A stretch of DNA of 64,000 bases from Coriaria nepalensis (lineage: Eukaryota > Streptophyta > Magnoliopsida > Cucurbitales > Coriariaceae): assembly GCA_027186245.1 (NCBI GenBank), contig CP114481.1, forward strand, positions 568,001 through 632,000. Reading direction: 5' to 3'. Positions 51,767 through 63,524 of the stretch are shown in pieces; the stretch's first letter is position 1, and every line of letters begins with the position of its first letter. The notes below the pieces were generated by a model. The model searched no databases. It saw nothing but the letters and a program-made list of their open reading frames with translations, and was not told where the DNA came from. A program made the position numbers and the translations under genes.

Positions 51767-54689
51767 ATGTCGAAGAAGAAGGTGAGCGGGAATACTATGA
51801 CGCTCAAGGACTTCCATGGTGGCTCTATCCCTACGGATCTCCCTCTCCCTGCTGCTCCCGGTGTGTAAGTTCCATTAACCCTAAACCTTTCTCTCGAGTA
51901 CTTGTTTTTCTTTCTCCGATTTTCGTTCTTCATTTCTTCAATTCTATAAAAAAGCAAAAAAGAAAAGAAAAAAAGTTGAACTTTGCCACGGTGTATTGGT
52001 TTCGATTGTGCCGCTGAATTAGTTCTGAGTTATTCAATCTTGTTTTTTATTCAATTCATAATTCGATATTATTATCTGCTGATGCTGAAATGTATACGAT
52101 TAGTAATCGGACGCCCTAGATCTGCATTGAAAACCCTTTGTTATAATTTTCATTTCTTGTTTTAATGTAGAACTGTGAGGCCCTTGGATCGGCCCGCATT
52201 TGACCGACCAGCAACATGGGGAAGCCCAATTGGCCGACCAGACCACTGCTCTCGTCCCCATTCATCACCTGCAACAAGGAATTTCAATGATAAAACTCCA
52301 TTTCTTTCTCATTCTGTTCACATTGGCCGAAATTTCGATGAGGATGAAAGGAAGCCTCTGGATGGTTCCATGGCCCCACGACGAACCATTAGCGACGAGA
52401 CCATCAGAATCCCCCAAACCTGTGTTGAGCCGACACCTAACCACGAGCCCACCAGTACGAGGCAGCAAGGGCTGGCCCCACCATTGTATTCACACTCGAG
52501 CAGAGTTAATGAAACAAGCAGGTTTAATTCTCAAAATTCAGGTGGAAATGGTGGAAAACCAAATGCATGGGCAGCAAGGAAGGAGGTAGCACCTGGGGTT
52601 AATGAACCTGTTCAGTCTGATTGGGCAGTTCCTAATCCTGTTTCGAAGCTAGCTCATGCTAGTGCACTCGAAAAGGTTTCTTCGGGCAGATGGAATTCAA
52701 AGCAAGTGATGAATTTTCAGACGGATATTGAGGTTATTGGGTCTTCTGATCTGGAAAGTAGCTTTCAGTCATCCATGGGTAGTTATGGTCATAACTCCTT
52801 CAACCAGGTGGATGATTCCATATTGGCTAGGCATGCCGAAAGGGGTCTTAGTATAGACGAGGGGATCCAAGGTGGTTGTGTTACTGGGCAGGAATTACCG
52901 GATTATGATAGGGGTGTTTTGGTCCAGAAATATACCTCTGTAAGAGAAATAAATGCAAAGGTCGATACTGAATTGCCGCAGCCCAGATCATCTGAGCCAG
53001 TGGATCGGCTAAAATTGAGGTTGTTTCCAAGAACAATGCCATTGGATGGTCCAGAACGCACTATTGTTAATCATACACAGGTATGGATTAATTTGGTAAT
53101 AGTTTATTTCTTAATTTTGTATCCATTTTAGTGAATTCTTGTTTTGTGATTAAATAGATTGCAGCAGCTGATTCTCATGCTGAAGGTGTTAATGAAGTGT
53201 ATGGAAATAGTTCTAACCCTGTCAAACCCACATTAGTCGGAATGGAGAGTGGGAAGCAGGTGGTTGAGCGTCCGAAATTGAATTTAAAGCCGCGTACTCA
53301 GCCTGTTGAAAAATTGGAAGGAAATACTGAAAGAGAAAGGTCAGTGCTATGAATTTCGACTTTTTAACTACCACTCTAAACTTCCAGTTGTTTAATTAGA
53401 CACGCTTTTTGTTGCTGGATTGAATGATCTGCTCTTATCATCCTAATTGTGAGATCTTTGAAAGTGTCATTTTTGTAATTTTAGGGATAGAAAGCATGCT
53501 AGGGTTAAGTCTGTTGCGAGTCTACCCATTTGGTTGATGTTTTCAACAAAAGCATCTTTCCTTTTCTAAATCTCCTTTGTGTTAAATTAATACTTTTTCA
53601 AGACGCAGCACATACCAGCATCCATTGATACGCTTTAAAATGCTCTAAACTTCCATTTTCAATATCATCATGTTTCTGCATGATTCATTCTTTCTTCAAG
53701 ATCATGTAAGAATAAAGATCTGGTATACTATCATTGGTGGTGTAATTTGAAAATACTGAAGAACGTATACTTTTGAATGCATATATTTCAAATCTTCCTG
53801 AATTACAATGATCAAGCGGTCTATCTTCATACATTGCACGTCTCCATTGTCAGTAGAAATTTATGAGCTGCTGTTATTACTAGTTATCTTAACAATCTCT
53901 ATGACTGATTACAGGAATGCATTGTTTGGTGGTGCTCGCCCACGAGAACTAGTGAGTAATTTATTTTTGTCAAATCAACATTTCTTGGATTTTTTTTTTC
54001 CAATAATATTTAACCACTTTTTGGTTTGAAATTATCATTGTTATCAGGTTTTGAAGGAGAGAGGGGTTGACAATATTGCAACCGATAACCATGAATCCAT
54101 TCAATATCCCGAGAGGTAGTCCGAGTTCTCCTATCATTTAATGTCCTTGTTCAAATTTTTGCAAAAAAATATCTTTGAATCATTTTACCATTTATTATTC
54201 TGAAGGGTTGAAAATATTGCTCAAAGGACTGAAAGGGTTGTGGGGCAGCACAGCACAGTTCCTCCTATTCATCACACTGGAAAAATTGAAAACCCTCCTC
54301 TTGATCAAAGGATTGGAAAGAAAGCAGCAGAGAGGAAAGATAACAGGGTAGGAGGAGATTTGGAGAGGCGGAACTGGAGAAATGAGAATCGAAGAAGCCC
54401 GCGAGAAACTGAGAAGCAACCACAGCAGCAGCCTCAGAGGGCTCCTTCGTGGGACACTTGGCGCAAGACCATTGAGCAGCCAAAACCAGCCTCACCCGAT
54501 CCTGCTACAGGCTCACGCTATGGAAAGGCAGCTTCAGCTGTTGAGCTTGCCCAAGCTTTCTCAAGATCTGTCTCAGATTCGAAAACTGCTGTTCCTAGCC
54601 AAAGGAGCAGCAGCGTTCCTGGAAGGACTCAGATGCCGTTTTCCCGCCTTACGGGTCCCACCCCAAGACCTCAAATCAATGGTTACTAA
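51767..54689 (+). CDS. Uncharacterised conserved plant protein, 592 aa
   Basis: Exons 51767-51864, 52171-53080, 53158-53339, 53915-53951, 54048-54115 and 54206-54689 join in frame to 592 residues. The start MSKKKVSGNTMTLKDFHGG and a Pro/Arg-rich segment (RPLDRPAFDRP) look conserved across plants from memory, but I cannot name a function. The protein is largely low in hydrophobic residues, rich in Ser, Pro, Arg and Gln, has no signal peptide or membrane segment, and is probably disordered. ASALEKVSSGRW and NALFGGARPRELVLKERG are the most motif-like stretches. A VDNIA / VENIA pair straddles exons 5 and 6. The 5' UTR is GA-rich. An RNA-associated role is conceivable from composition only. Confidence 0.85.
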
Positions 54690-56843
54690 GGAGGGAGGAG
54701 AAGATGTGGTGGAAGAAAGAGCTATCGGGCAATCTGTGAACTTTCCTTGAATTATAGTCAATGGTGATTTATTATAACTCCTTTTCCAAGGACACATCTT
54801 GCATTGTCAAACCAAGGTGTTTTTTATTTTTTATTTTTACAAGCTGTAAGAAAAATGTGTTGTCTTTTAGGTCTGTATCAACTAATCTGATCCCAATGGC
54901 AGCAAAGATTTGGTTTGCGATGAATAAAAATGCTATATCTTAAAATCTAGTTCATACTGTTTTTTTTTTCTTTACATTGTCAGAAAATCTCTCATTTTTC
55001 AACGCAATCGAGATATGGCAAAAACAAAAAAAAAGGTAATATATATATAGATTGTACGTGCCTAATAATTTTGTTCAAGATTTTTAATAATCGAAAATTA
55101 ACGATTTAAATTTTTAAGATAATTAATTAATTAATATAATATTAAAATTAAATTAACGTATATTTATAATTTTTAATCTTTCAAGATGATGCAAAATCCA
55201 TAGACTAAAATGATATAATTACTAAATCATACAAATAATTCAAATCAAAATCATTATTAAAGAATTATTAATAATCATTTATTGAAAAAATGAAATGGCA
55301 TGTTCCTTTTGGGAAGTAGAGCTACTTAATGCAAAATGGGAGTATGGGACGTGGTTCTTAAATGAAGCCTGTTTGGTTGCAAAGAAAACAAAAAAATTAT
55401 TCTAAACTTTTAAGCTCCAAGGACCAACAATCTTGGAATCAACGTTGCAACTGTTCTTACAAAACAAAATAACACAAAAATTATTCTTGATGCGGGTGAG
55501 TTTCTAGTCCATTCAACAGAGAACTCTGTTGGGCTTACACCGGACATTCATCATGAACTCTTAAGCCCAAGGGCAGCAAACTGAGTATCACCAAACTTTA
55601 CTCAGGTCGGATCCTAACTGCTATTAATTGAAGTTATATATATTTACCTATATCCATAATATTTATTTGATCTGTTTGTTGATAGAATAAATAGGATGGA
55701 TACTTTTTCTAATTATTTAAGGTGGGTGGATATCTGTCTTATCATGAATATTTGTCGGATATTTAAATAGATATCTGACGAAAAATAAATATCTGTCTGT
55801 TTTAATTTTTTTTTTTAAATGAAAAAAAGTATTTACCCTTTTCATGTTTAGACCTTAGTAATTACGACTTAGAAGTAGATCTAATTTTTCTTCGCCTTTA
55901 GACTGCAATAGCACAACTTTTTCCTCGCCATACACCATTTGCAAATGGCAACAACTACTTCTGTTAGACAGATTGCCACAGTTATAATTTATGAATATAT
56001 TAACAGATATAACTCGAAAACTTTTATATTCATAAGTCATAACCGTAAATATACTCATGAATCATAACTGCTAGTTTTTAATTTATTTAATATGTAATAA
56101 TTATTTAATGTATTTATATTTCTCCATTAACTAACTCAATTAAAAATTTATAAATTCAACTCATCACTTAACTTCACAAATTCCTCTTTTTATTTTATTT
56201 TTTATTTTAATAAGACTCTAACATACTTATTTATAATTATTAATAATATAAATTTTAATATAACATTTATTATAATATTTAGAAGCTATAAATTATTTCT
56301 ATTAATTTAATAAATCAATACTGTATTTATATATAATTAATAATGATTAACTTAATTAAAAGCAATTAAATTCTTAATTTATTTATTTACATTTATTTAA
56401 AAATATTTATTATCTTTAAAAATAAAATAAAAAATTAATAAATAAATAAACGGACGGATGGACAGATAACCAAACTGCTGGTGGCGGTTCCGTCCACTCC
56501 ATAATGAATGAAACGGGCGGATGCTAATGAAATTTTTTTCTAAACGGATAGATAACCGCTCGTCGATACAAATAGCAGATACGACACATAGCGTATATCC
56601 GGCATTTGCACGACCCTACCATCAACCTCAGAAGGAAACTTTCGCAGACTTTCCTTTTCTTTCTTCTGTATACAGATAATCGTTCAGAACGCAGGATCGG
56701 AGAAACGTGACGAAGCTTAAAAGAGAGAGAATCAATATCTTCGCAATCAGTCTAGAAATCGGATCGTACTTTTTCTCGTAAAATCAGATAAATTTTCCGA
56801 GGGGAAAAAAAAGAAGAAGAAGAAAGAAATAAGAAAAGAGAAG
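54690..56843. other. Intergenic, no gene, possible decayed element
   Basis: About 2.1 kb of AT-rich DNA. Two stretches, 55660-55800 and 56440-56600, both carry GGATATC/GGCGGAT-type motifs that could be ends of an old element. The last 200 bp are the 5' region of the FYVE gene, with GA-rich sequence right before the ATG. No coding sequence is supported. Confidence 0.4.
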
Positions 56844-59800
56844 ATGTTGGAGAAGATCGGATTGCCGCCACGGCCATCAGTGCGAGGAAACACTTGGGTT
56901 GTGGACGCTTCTCACTGTCAGGGATGTTCTTCTCCGTTCACCTTCATCAATCGCAAGGTTTGACTTTGTCTCCTCTCGATGCGATTGTGGAATTTCCTCG
57001 AAACCCAGTTTTCTGTATTTGTTTCCCCCTTTTAGACCACTCTGATCGTGCTACTAGTTTCTTTATCCTTTTCTTGAATCATGAAAGCTCGTTTTTCTTG
57101 CTGTTGAATGCCTATGTCATTAGAAATACTGTCCATATTAGTCTAATTTGCTTAATCAGAGTAGATTCTGATTATCATTAGTTAATAATGATTAATTGTT
57201 TTGTAGTACTAGTTACTTCTTAATTGTTCTGAGTGCTTTTGTGTTATCAGCATCATTGCAGGAGGTGTGGGGGCATATTCTGCGGCACTTGCACGCAGAA
57301 CAGAATGGTTTTGCGAGGACAAGGTGATTCCCCTGTTCGTATTTGTGAACCGTGTAAGAGTCTAGAAGAGGCTGCTCGGTTCGAATTGCGGCATGGACAC
57401 AAGAGTAGAACCTCAAGAGGTAAAATTTTTGACCATTCTACAAGTTGGTTTAGTTATGTTTATGATTTAGGTAGGTAGTGATACTAGATGGTGGATGGAT
57501 ATAACATTTTCTAACAATGGTTTTTTTTTTTTTTTTTTAAACAGAAACAAAGGCTTTTTTATTTGTCTCTTATGCACATACAATTAGGACAACATATGAC
57601 ATTGGTGTCTTGTATCCTTATTCGCTTAGTTTAAGGGCCAGTTTGCCTCGGTGCTTTTGGAATTGAATTTCTAAAACTGGACTTTTATTATAAGATTAGA
57701 TTTAAATGGATGTAATATATTGAATCAAATTGTGGTTTTAGAAACACTTAGGAAAACTCGGCCTAATTATCAGCACATGATAGGGAGTGACTGATATTTG
57801 AACTAATGTTGTTCCATCTGCATAATTTTCGGTGCAGGTAGCTCAAGGTCTATTTCAAAGCCTGAAGTTGAAGTTTTGAGCCAAATTCTAGGGAGTGATA
57901 GAAAGGAATTCTTTTCATCAGAGCAAGATTTGAACAACAGTATTGCAACTCAAAGCGCCAGTAGTAGTTCCTTTTCACATCGTCGTGAAATTAGTAGCCA
58001 AGATGCAGAAGGGAAAATATGCAGAAGTATTTCTGTTGGTGGGCTCACTCATATTGAAACTGAGCTGGAATCTCCTAGTCCAGAAGAATTGCGCCAGCAA
58101 GCTCTGGACGAAAAAAAGAAGTACAAAGCTCTTAAAGGAAAAGGAAAATCTGAGGAAGCTTTGCGAGCTTTCAAGATGGGGAAAGAGCTTGAACGGAAGG
58201 CTGATGCATTGGAACTATATATAAGAAAAAATCGTAAGAAGTCTTTGCATTCTAATAGTACCTCGGATGAGCACCCTGACACAGATGACTCTAAAGAATA
58301 TTTACGGAAAAATAATCTTTCTTCACAAGCAGGAAAAGAAAAGCCGGACCTTGCCACTGAACTGAGAGAGCTTGGATGGTCCGACATGGATCTTCATGAC
58401 GAGGACAAAAAATCAGCAAATTTGAGTCTTGAGGGTGAATTCTCTTCACTTCTTGGAGAAGTCTTACAAAAGACTAATAAAGAGAAGAGCGATCATGGAA
58501 TCGACAATTCTCAGGTTATTGCTCTTAAAAAAAAGGCTTTGGTGCTGAAACGTGAAGGAAAACTAGCAGAAGCCAAGGAGGAGTTGAAGAAAGCTAAATT
58601 TCTGGAAAAGCAACTTGAAGAACAAGAACTCTTGGCCGGTGCTGAAGACTCAGATGACGACGAGCTTTCTGCATTGATACGTAGTATGGACAATGAAAAG
58701 CAAGAAGATTTTCCGATTCAGTCTAAGCAAGAGCTGAGTTTTGATTTTGACCGCCTTTTGGGTGCTTCTGAGAATCTTGTAGCTGATAGCAATTTTGACA
58801 TAACAGATGATGATATGGAAGACCCGGAAATAGCTGCTGCTCTAGAATCACTGGGATGGACCGAGGATTCTAATCCTACACAAAAGATTAATCAGGAATC
58901 ACTGGAAAGTGAAATAACTTCCTTAAAGAGGGAGGCTCTGGGTCAAAAACGGGCCGGTAATGTTTCAGAGGCAATGTCACTACTAAAGAAGGCCAAGTTG
59001 CTTGAAAGAGACCTCGAAAACTTGGACTCTCAAACGGCTGATAGTCCTTTTAGCAATGAACATGTTAATACATTGCATGTAAATGATTTGGGGCTTGCTT
59101 CGAAGAGCAAATTAGAGATTCAGAAAGAGCTTCTGGGTGTGAAAAAGAAAGCACTTGCATTGAGGAGAGAAGGAAGGTTGGAAGAGGCAGAAGAAGAGTT
59201 AAAGAAAGGGAAGGTACTTGAGCGTCAGCTCGAACAAATGGGTCCCAGTTCAGAGGTGAAGACTTCACTCCCCTTGGAAGTTTCTAGAAACTTGCTAGAA
59301 GGAGAAGAAGTATCAGAAGATGTAACGGATCAAGATATGCGTGATCCGGCTTATCTTTCTCTTCTGAAGAACTTAGGTTGGAATGAGGAAGCGAGTGATA
59401 GTAAGCAAACTGTTACCCCTTCACAAATCCATGAATCATCTGTAACTCTAGCTCCTAAATCGAGAAGAAGTAAATCTGAAATTCAGAGAGAACTTTTGGG
59501 GTTGAAAAGAAAGGCCTTAGCTCTGAGGCGGCAAGGAGAAACTGAGGCGGCAGAAGAAATGCTTCAGAAGGCAAAAGTGTTAGAGGAGGAGATTGCAGAG
59601 ATTGATCAAGCACCGAAAAGAGTTGTTCATACTGAATATAACAGCCTCCACGAGAAAGCAGATGAGAATGAAGAAGGGGCTGAGGTGACGGAAAAAGATA
59701 TGCAGGATCCTGCATTGCTTTCAGTTCTAAACAACTTAGGGTGGAAAGATGAGGTTGAGCACACAACAGAGAAGGTTAAAAATGCAAAACAACAGGAAGA

Positions 59801-60917
59801 TGCGGACCCACGTGGTAAGCCGCAAAGTAAAAGTGAAATTCAAAGAGAGCTTTTAAATTTGAAGAGAAAGGCCCTTGCTCTTAGGCGAAAAGGAGAAACT
59901 GATGAGGCAGAGGAAATATTGAATAGAGCCAAGGCATTGGAGACTCAACTAGAAGAATTGGATGCATCGAAACAGGCGGGACCAGGACCCCTTGATATCT
60001 TTCAGGATGGATTATCAAAAGACAGTGAAAACCAAGAACATATTAAAGAAGCATTGGAAATTCCTAGCTCTGAAAATGCAAACATGGTAGATCTATTGAC
60101 GGGGGATAATAACTGGACAAGTAATATAGGAACAGAAGAACAAAATAGGAGTGATGATAATACAATTTCAAAGCAAAAAGACATCGTTGTTAAAGAAGTG
60201 AGTTCTGTTCCGGAAACTTCTTATAAAATTCGAAGTCCCATTCGACAAGAAATCTTGACCCGTAAGAAAAAGGCAGTTGCTTTGAAGAGAGAAGGGAAAT
60301 TGGCAGAAGCTCGAGAAGAACTGAAACAATCGAAGTTGTTAGAAAAGTCTCTAGATGAGGAAGAAGAAAATCCTAAACCACAAGTAGTTAGTTCAAAAGT
60401 TTCTTCAGTTTCTTCTATGGACCAAAGGAAGGACCATAGTAGCTCCTCTACATCTGCACCTAAAATAGTATTGTCAAGCCGTGATCGGTTCAAGCTACAG
60501 CAAGAATCTCTTAGTCATAAGAGACAAGCTCTCAAGCTAAGAAGAGAAGGTAGGATCCAAGAAGCAGAATCCGAGTTTGAATTGGCCAAGGCACTTGAAA
60601 ATCAGTTGGAAGAGTTAACCGGTAAAGTTGCTGACCCGGTTGATGATGTCAGCATCGAGGATTTTCTCGATCCTCAACTTTTGTCGGCTTTGAAAGCTAT
60701 AGGATTGGACGATCATAGAGAGAATAATAATGTAAAATCTGATGTGGGTAAAAGTGAAAGCTCTGATTCGGAAAGGATTCAGCTTGAAGAAAGAATTAAG
60801 GCTGAGAAGGTCAAAGCGGTAAATCTGAAACGATCGGGAAAGCAAGCCGAGGCTTTGGATGCTCTCCGACAAGCTAAATTGTTTGAGAAGAAGTTGAATT
60901 CCTTGGGTTCGAAGTAA
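56844..60917 (+). CDS. FYVE zinc-finger protein with nine DM14-like repeats
   Basis: Exons 56844-56957, 57251-57419 and 57838-60917 join to 1120 residues. The FYVE finger spans about 18-73 with all signature parts: WVVD (18-21), RKHHCR (37-42), RIC (68-70) and eight Cys (25, 28, 41, 44, 49, 52, 70, 73). These are the residues that bind PI3P, so an endosomal/pre-vacuolar location is expected. The rest holds nine helical repeats of about 37 residues (pattern K-ALxLKRxGKxxEAxEELKxAKxLExxLEE) at about 178, 321, 453, 525, 646, 765, 899, 984 and 1081. Five DPxLLSxLxxLGW-type motifs lie at about 265, 419, 591, 712 and 1033. The repeats resemble DM14 domains, which in CC2D1A/Lgd bind ESCRT-III CHMP4. 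That link is inference. Confidence 0.88.
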
Positions 60918-61293
60918 GGTTGATTATATTGTAAAATCAGACATATTGATTTTATTTTTCGATGAATATGTGAATAGATCGATATCTTAGCTACTGAAAC
61001 AAGCATTAGATCTATACTAAAAAAAGAAGTCTAGTTTTCAGACTAATTATTTTCTTTTCTTATAAGAGAATTTGAATATTTTGTTTTCTTACAAGAAAAT
61101 ATGATGAATATTTATACTAAAAATGAGGGGGGGGGAAAGAAAGGAAACTACAGAAACAAAAACATGTGTTCAAACTTTTATAGTATGGTACTGAACAAAT
61201 GTGATCAAAATTTGTCCTCATAGAACTCATATGATTTCCCAAATTCCAAAATCTTCATTAATTTATTCATTAAACTCCTCCAACCTCCACAAT
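60918..61293. other. Convergent spacer between FYVE and PPR genes
   Basis: 377 bp holding the 3' ends of two convergent genes. A G-run (GGGGGGGG) sits near 61127-61135. No further feature is seen. Confidence 0.6.
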
Positions 61294-62475
61294 TTAAGTA
61301 GAAATCAAGGGCGAATCTAATCTATAATTACAGAACTTCACCGAGTTCCCCAACTCCACAAGCTTCCTCGCTTCTTCAATCTTCTCCTCCATAACCAAAC
61401 CATCAACCACACGGTTAAACACCATCCGGCCAATAGCAACCCGTAAATCAATGCTCTCAACACAAACCTCAAAAGCCATATCAAAATCCGAGTTCTCACA
61501 AAGACATGGAATCAATGCCATATAAGTTGTATTATTTGGAACACACTCATTCTTCTTCATTTCACCATACCACCTCTTAGCTTCCTCTAAGTTCCCACTA
61601 TCACAAAATTCCTTAATCAAAGCATTAAAACTAGACCTGTCTCGTTTAATCCCCTTCATCTCCATTTCATCGAGCAATGAAAGCGCTTCTGTTGTTCTCT
61701 TATTCTTCATCATTCCTGTTAGCCTAGAATTGTAACTAACAATGTTAGGTTCGATTTTCTTGCTTTCCATTATACCCCAAAATTTCTCACCTTCGGAAAA
61801 CTGACCTGCTCTATATAACGAAGCAAGAAGCGTATTGAAAGTAGCCAAATCAGACTCCATTTCCTTTTTCTCAAGCTCGTGAAAAACCCAAATTGCGGAA
61901 TCTATATCATTCCTAGAGCAAAATGCATTGATAACTATGTTGTATGAGACTATGTTGACTTTGATCGATAATTTCTCAGGCAACTCGTGAAAAATCTCGA
62001 GAGCTTTACCATATTCCTTTGCGTTAACACAAGCGGATAAAAGGGTATTAAAGGATTTTACAGTTCGTTCACATTTTAAGTCAGGCAACTCGTCGAACAG
62101 TTTGCGTGCATGATTGTACATACCAGCTATTCCATACAGTGCTATTAGGCGGACCGCAAAACCCTCGTCTTTGATGTTTTCGTACTTTTTTTGTGCTTCT
62201 AGAATGTCGACGATCATGGATGTTTTATGTCCAGCGGCGAGTCGGCGCACGGTTGACTCATAGATGTCTTTCCGAAACCGGAAGCGGCGGGATTCGCAGT
62301 TTAGCTTGAAATTTTCGACGAGTTTTTCGTACTGTTTATTTTTGGGGCGAGGGGGTTTTACGGAGGTGGAGGTGGTGCTTGTTCTAATGGCGGTTCTGAT
62401 CGTTTCAGTTGTAGCAGAGGGCCGAGTGTTAACGAGACGGAGGAGACGACGATTGAAGGAAGAGGAAGAAGACAT
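61294..62475 (-). CDS. P-class PPR protein, mitochondrial type (rPPR3-like)
   Basis: A single exon of 393 residues, intronless as usual for PPR genes. The N-terminus (first 45 residues or so) is rich in Ser, Arg and Thr with no acidic residue before about 25, a likely mitochondrial presequence. The repeats that follow are about 35 residues each: KSFNTLLSACVNAKEYGKAL, VSYNIVINAFCSRNDIDSA, ATFNTLLASLYRAGQF, VSYNSRLTGMMKNKRTTEAL, SSFNALIKEFCDSGNLEEA, TTYMALIPCLCENSDFDMA and a C-terminal one. TVRRLAAGHK and EGFAVRLIALYGIAGMY are very like Arabidopsis At1g55890/At3g13160, structural proteins of the mitochondrial small ribosomal subunit. That assignment is from memory of the family. The ATG at 62473-62475 is the first in frame. 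Confidence 0.88.
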   Translation of the reverse strand: MSSSSSFNRRLLRLVNTRPSATTETIRTAIRTSTTSTSVKPPRPKNKQYEKLVENFKLNCESRRFRFRKDIYESTVRRLAAGHKTSMIVDILEAQKKYENIKDEGFAVRLIALYGIAGMYNHARKLFDELPDLKCERTVKSFNTLLSACVNAKEYGKALEIFHELPEKLSIKVNIVSYNIVINAFCSRNDIDSAIWVFHELEKKEMESDLATFNTLLASLYRAGQFSEGEKFWGIMESKKIEPNIVSYNSRLTGMMKNKRTTEALSLLDEMEMKGIKRDRSSFNALIKEFCDSGNLEEAKRWYGEMKKNECVPNNTTYMALIPCLCENSDFDMAFEVCVESIDLRVAIGRMVFNRVVDGLVMEEKIEEARKLVELGNSVKFCNYRLDSPLIST

Positions 62476-62760
62476 TTTTGTTTTTCTTTCTGTTTAAAAT
62501 TTTCGCGGCTTTACGTATGAAATTGAAACAGTGATGTAACCTAACGACATGTCGATTACAATAGGACAGATAACTGATTCCGTGTCTTGGTTATATTACA
62601 TGTAGTAAACTAAAGTGGTACTCTTTCGTAGAGTACTGATATTAATGGATAATAAAAAAAATTATAATTTTATGAGTTATAATGATGGTAGTGTTAGATA
62701 TATAAATGATGGTTTGAATATGTAGGCGGAGGAAACAGTTGTTGAGTTTTGGTTAAGATT

Positions 62761-62848
62761 GAGGATGATAAAAAGAACGAGAATAAAACAGAATGAGATG
62801 GAGGATGATAAAAAGAACGAGAATAAAACAGAATGAGATGGAGGATGA
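62761..62848. repeat. 40-bp exact tandem duplication
   Basis: The unit GAGGATGATAAAAAGAACGA plus the next 20 bases occurs twice without a mismatch (62761-62800 and 62801-62840) and starts a third time for 8 bp. It is very young by identity. Confidence 0.95.
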
Positions 62849-62951
62849 GGTTGAAGATGACGGGGTAGAAGAAAATGGGAAGAATATGGTAATTATTTCT
62901 TTCAGGATGACTAGTTTGAGGCTTACTTCTGACATATCTAGTATTTTATGC

Positions 62952-63233
62952 TTAAGAGGATCTAGATCTGATACCGGTTCTCAAGTTTTCGCCACCTATT
63001 AATACTGAACCCATGGTATAAAGTATTAATTTTTTCGGTATTGGAAGCAATTTACTCCAGATTGCTTCTTCTCAATTAAGTGTTGATGAGTTTTAAGAGG
63101 ATCTAGATCTGATACCGGTTCTCAAGTTTTCACCACCTATTAATACTCAACCCGTGGTATAAAGTACTAATTTTTTCGGTATTAGAAGCAATTTACTCCA
63201 GATTGCTTCTTCTCAATCAAGTGGAGATGAGTT
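62952..63233. repeat. 141-bp tandem duplication
   Basis: Copies 62952-63092 and 63093-63233 begin TTAAGAGGATCTAGATCTG and differ at about 8 of 141 positions. They lie directly before the MULE-like coding remnant and may be part of that element. Confidence 0.9.
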
Positions 63234-63243
63234 TTATTATACT

Positions 63244-63420
63244 CAGTTCTTTGAGTCGAAGAATGCGCTAAAGATGAGTCTACAGATTCATGTGAATCAA
63301 TGGAATTTTGAATTCGAAGTGAAAAAGTCAATTGAGACTACTACATATACTTTCAGTTGCGTAGACCCAAATTACAAGTGGATGTTCCGTATTCCGTGTT
63401 TCGAGAAAAAAAGATTGTTC
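63244..63420 (+). mobile_element. MULE transposase N-terminal fragment
   Basis: One frame reads FESKNALKMSLQIHVNQWNF, then FEVKKS, and CVDPNYKWMFRI. This is the N-terminal DNA-binding (MuDR) domain of plant Mutator-like transposases, with its Cys and KW signature. It stops after about 55 residues, so only a remnant is present. Confidence 0.65.
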
Positions 63421-63524
63421 ATTTTTATAACTTTGAACTTATAAAGATAAATACACATGTAACTTTGACTACTTATATAACAAATATAGGCAAACATCCG
63501 CATTGGTAATTGTATGACATACAC

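Larger units (their letters stand above)
62476..63240. other. PPR upstream region with two tandem duplications
   Basis: Contains the PPR promoter on - and, further right, a 40-bp exact tandem duplication (62761-62840) and a 141-bp tandem duplication (62952-63233), listed separately. No gene is supported. Confidence 0.5.

Noticed and set aside
51360..51957. Long open frames on - (106 and 180 codons) before the 592-aa gene
   Set aside because: They lie over the GA-rich 5' UTR and first exon of the + gene. The composition is low complexity (poly-Ser/Phe/Leu) and no domain is visible.
54195..54797. Open frames on - and in another + frame within the last exon of the 592-aa gene
   Set aside because: They are shadows of a real coding exon with no family resemblance.
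58049..60872. Many - strand open frames inside the FYVE gene
   Set aside because: Antisense of the repeated EEL/KKA codons yields Ser/Phe-rich open frames; no independent evidence.
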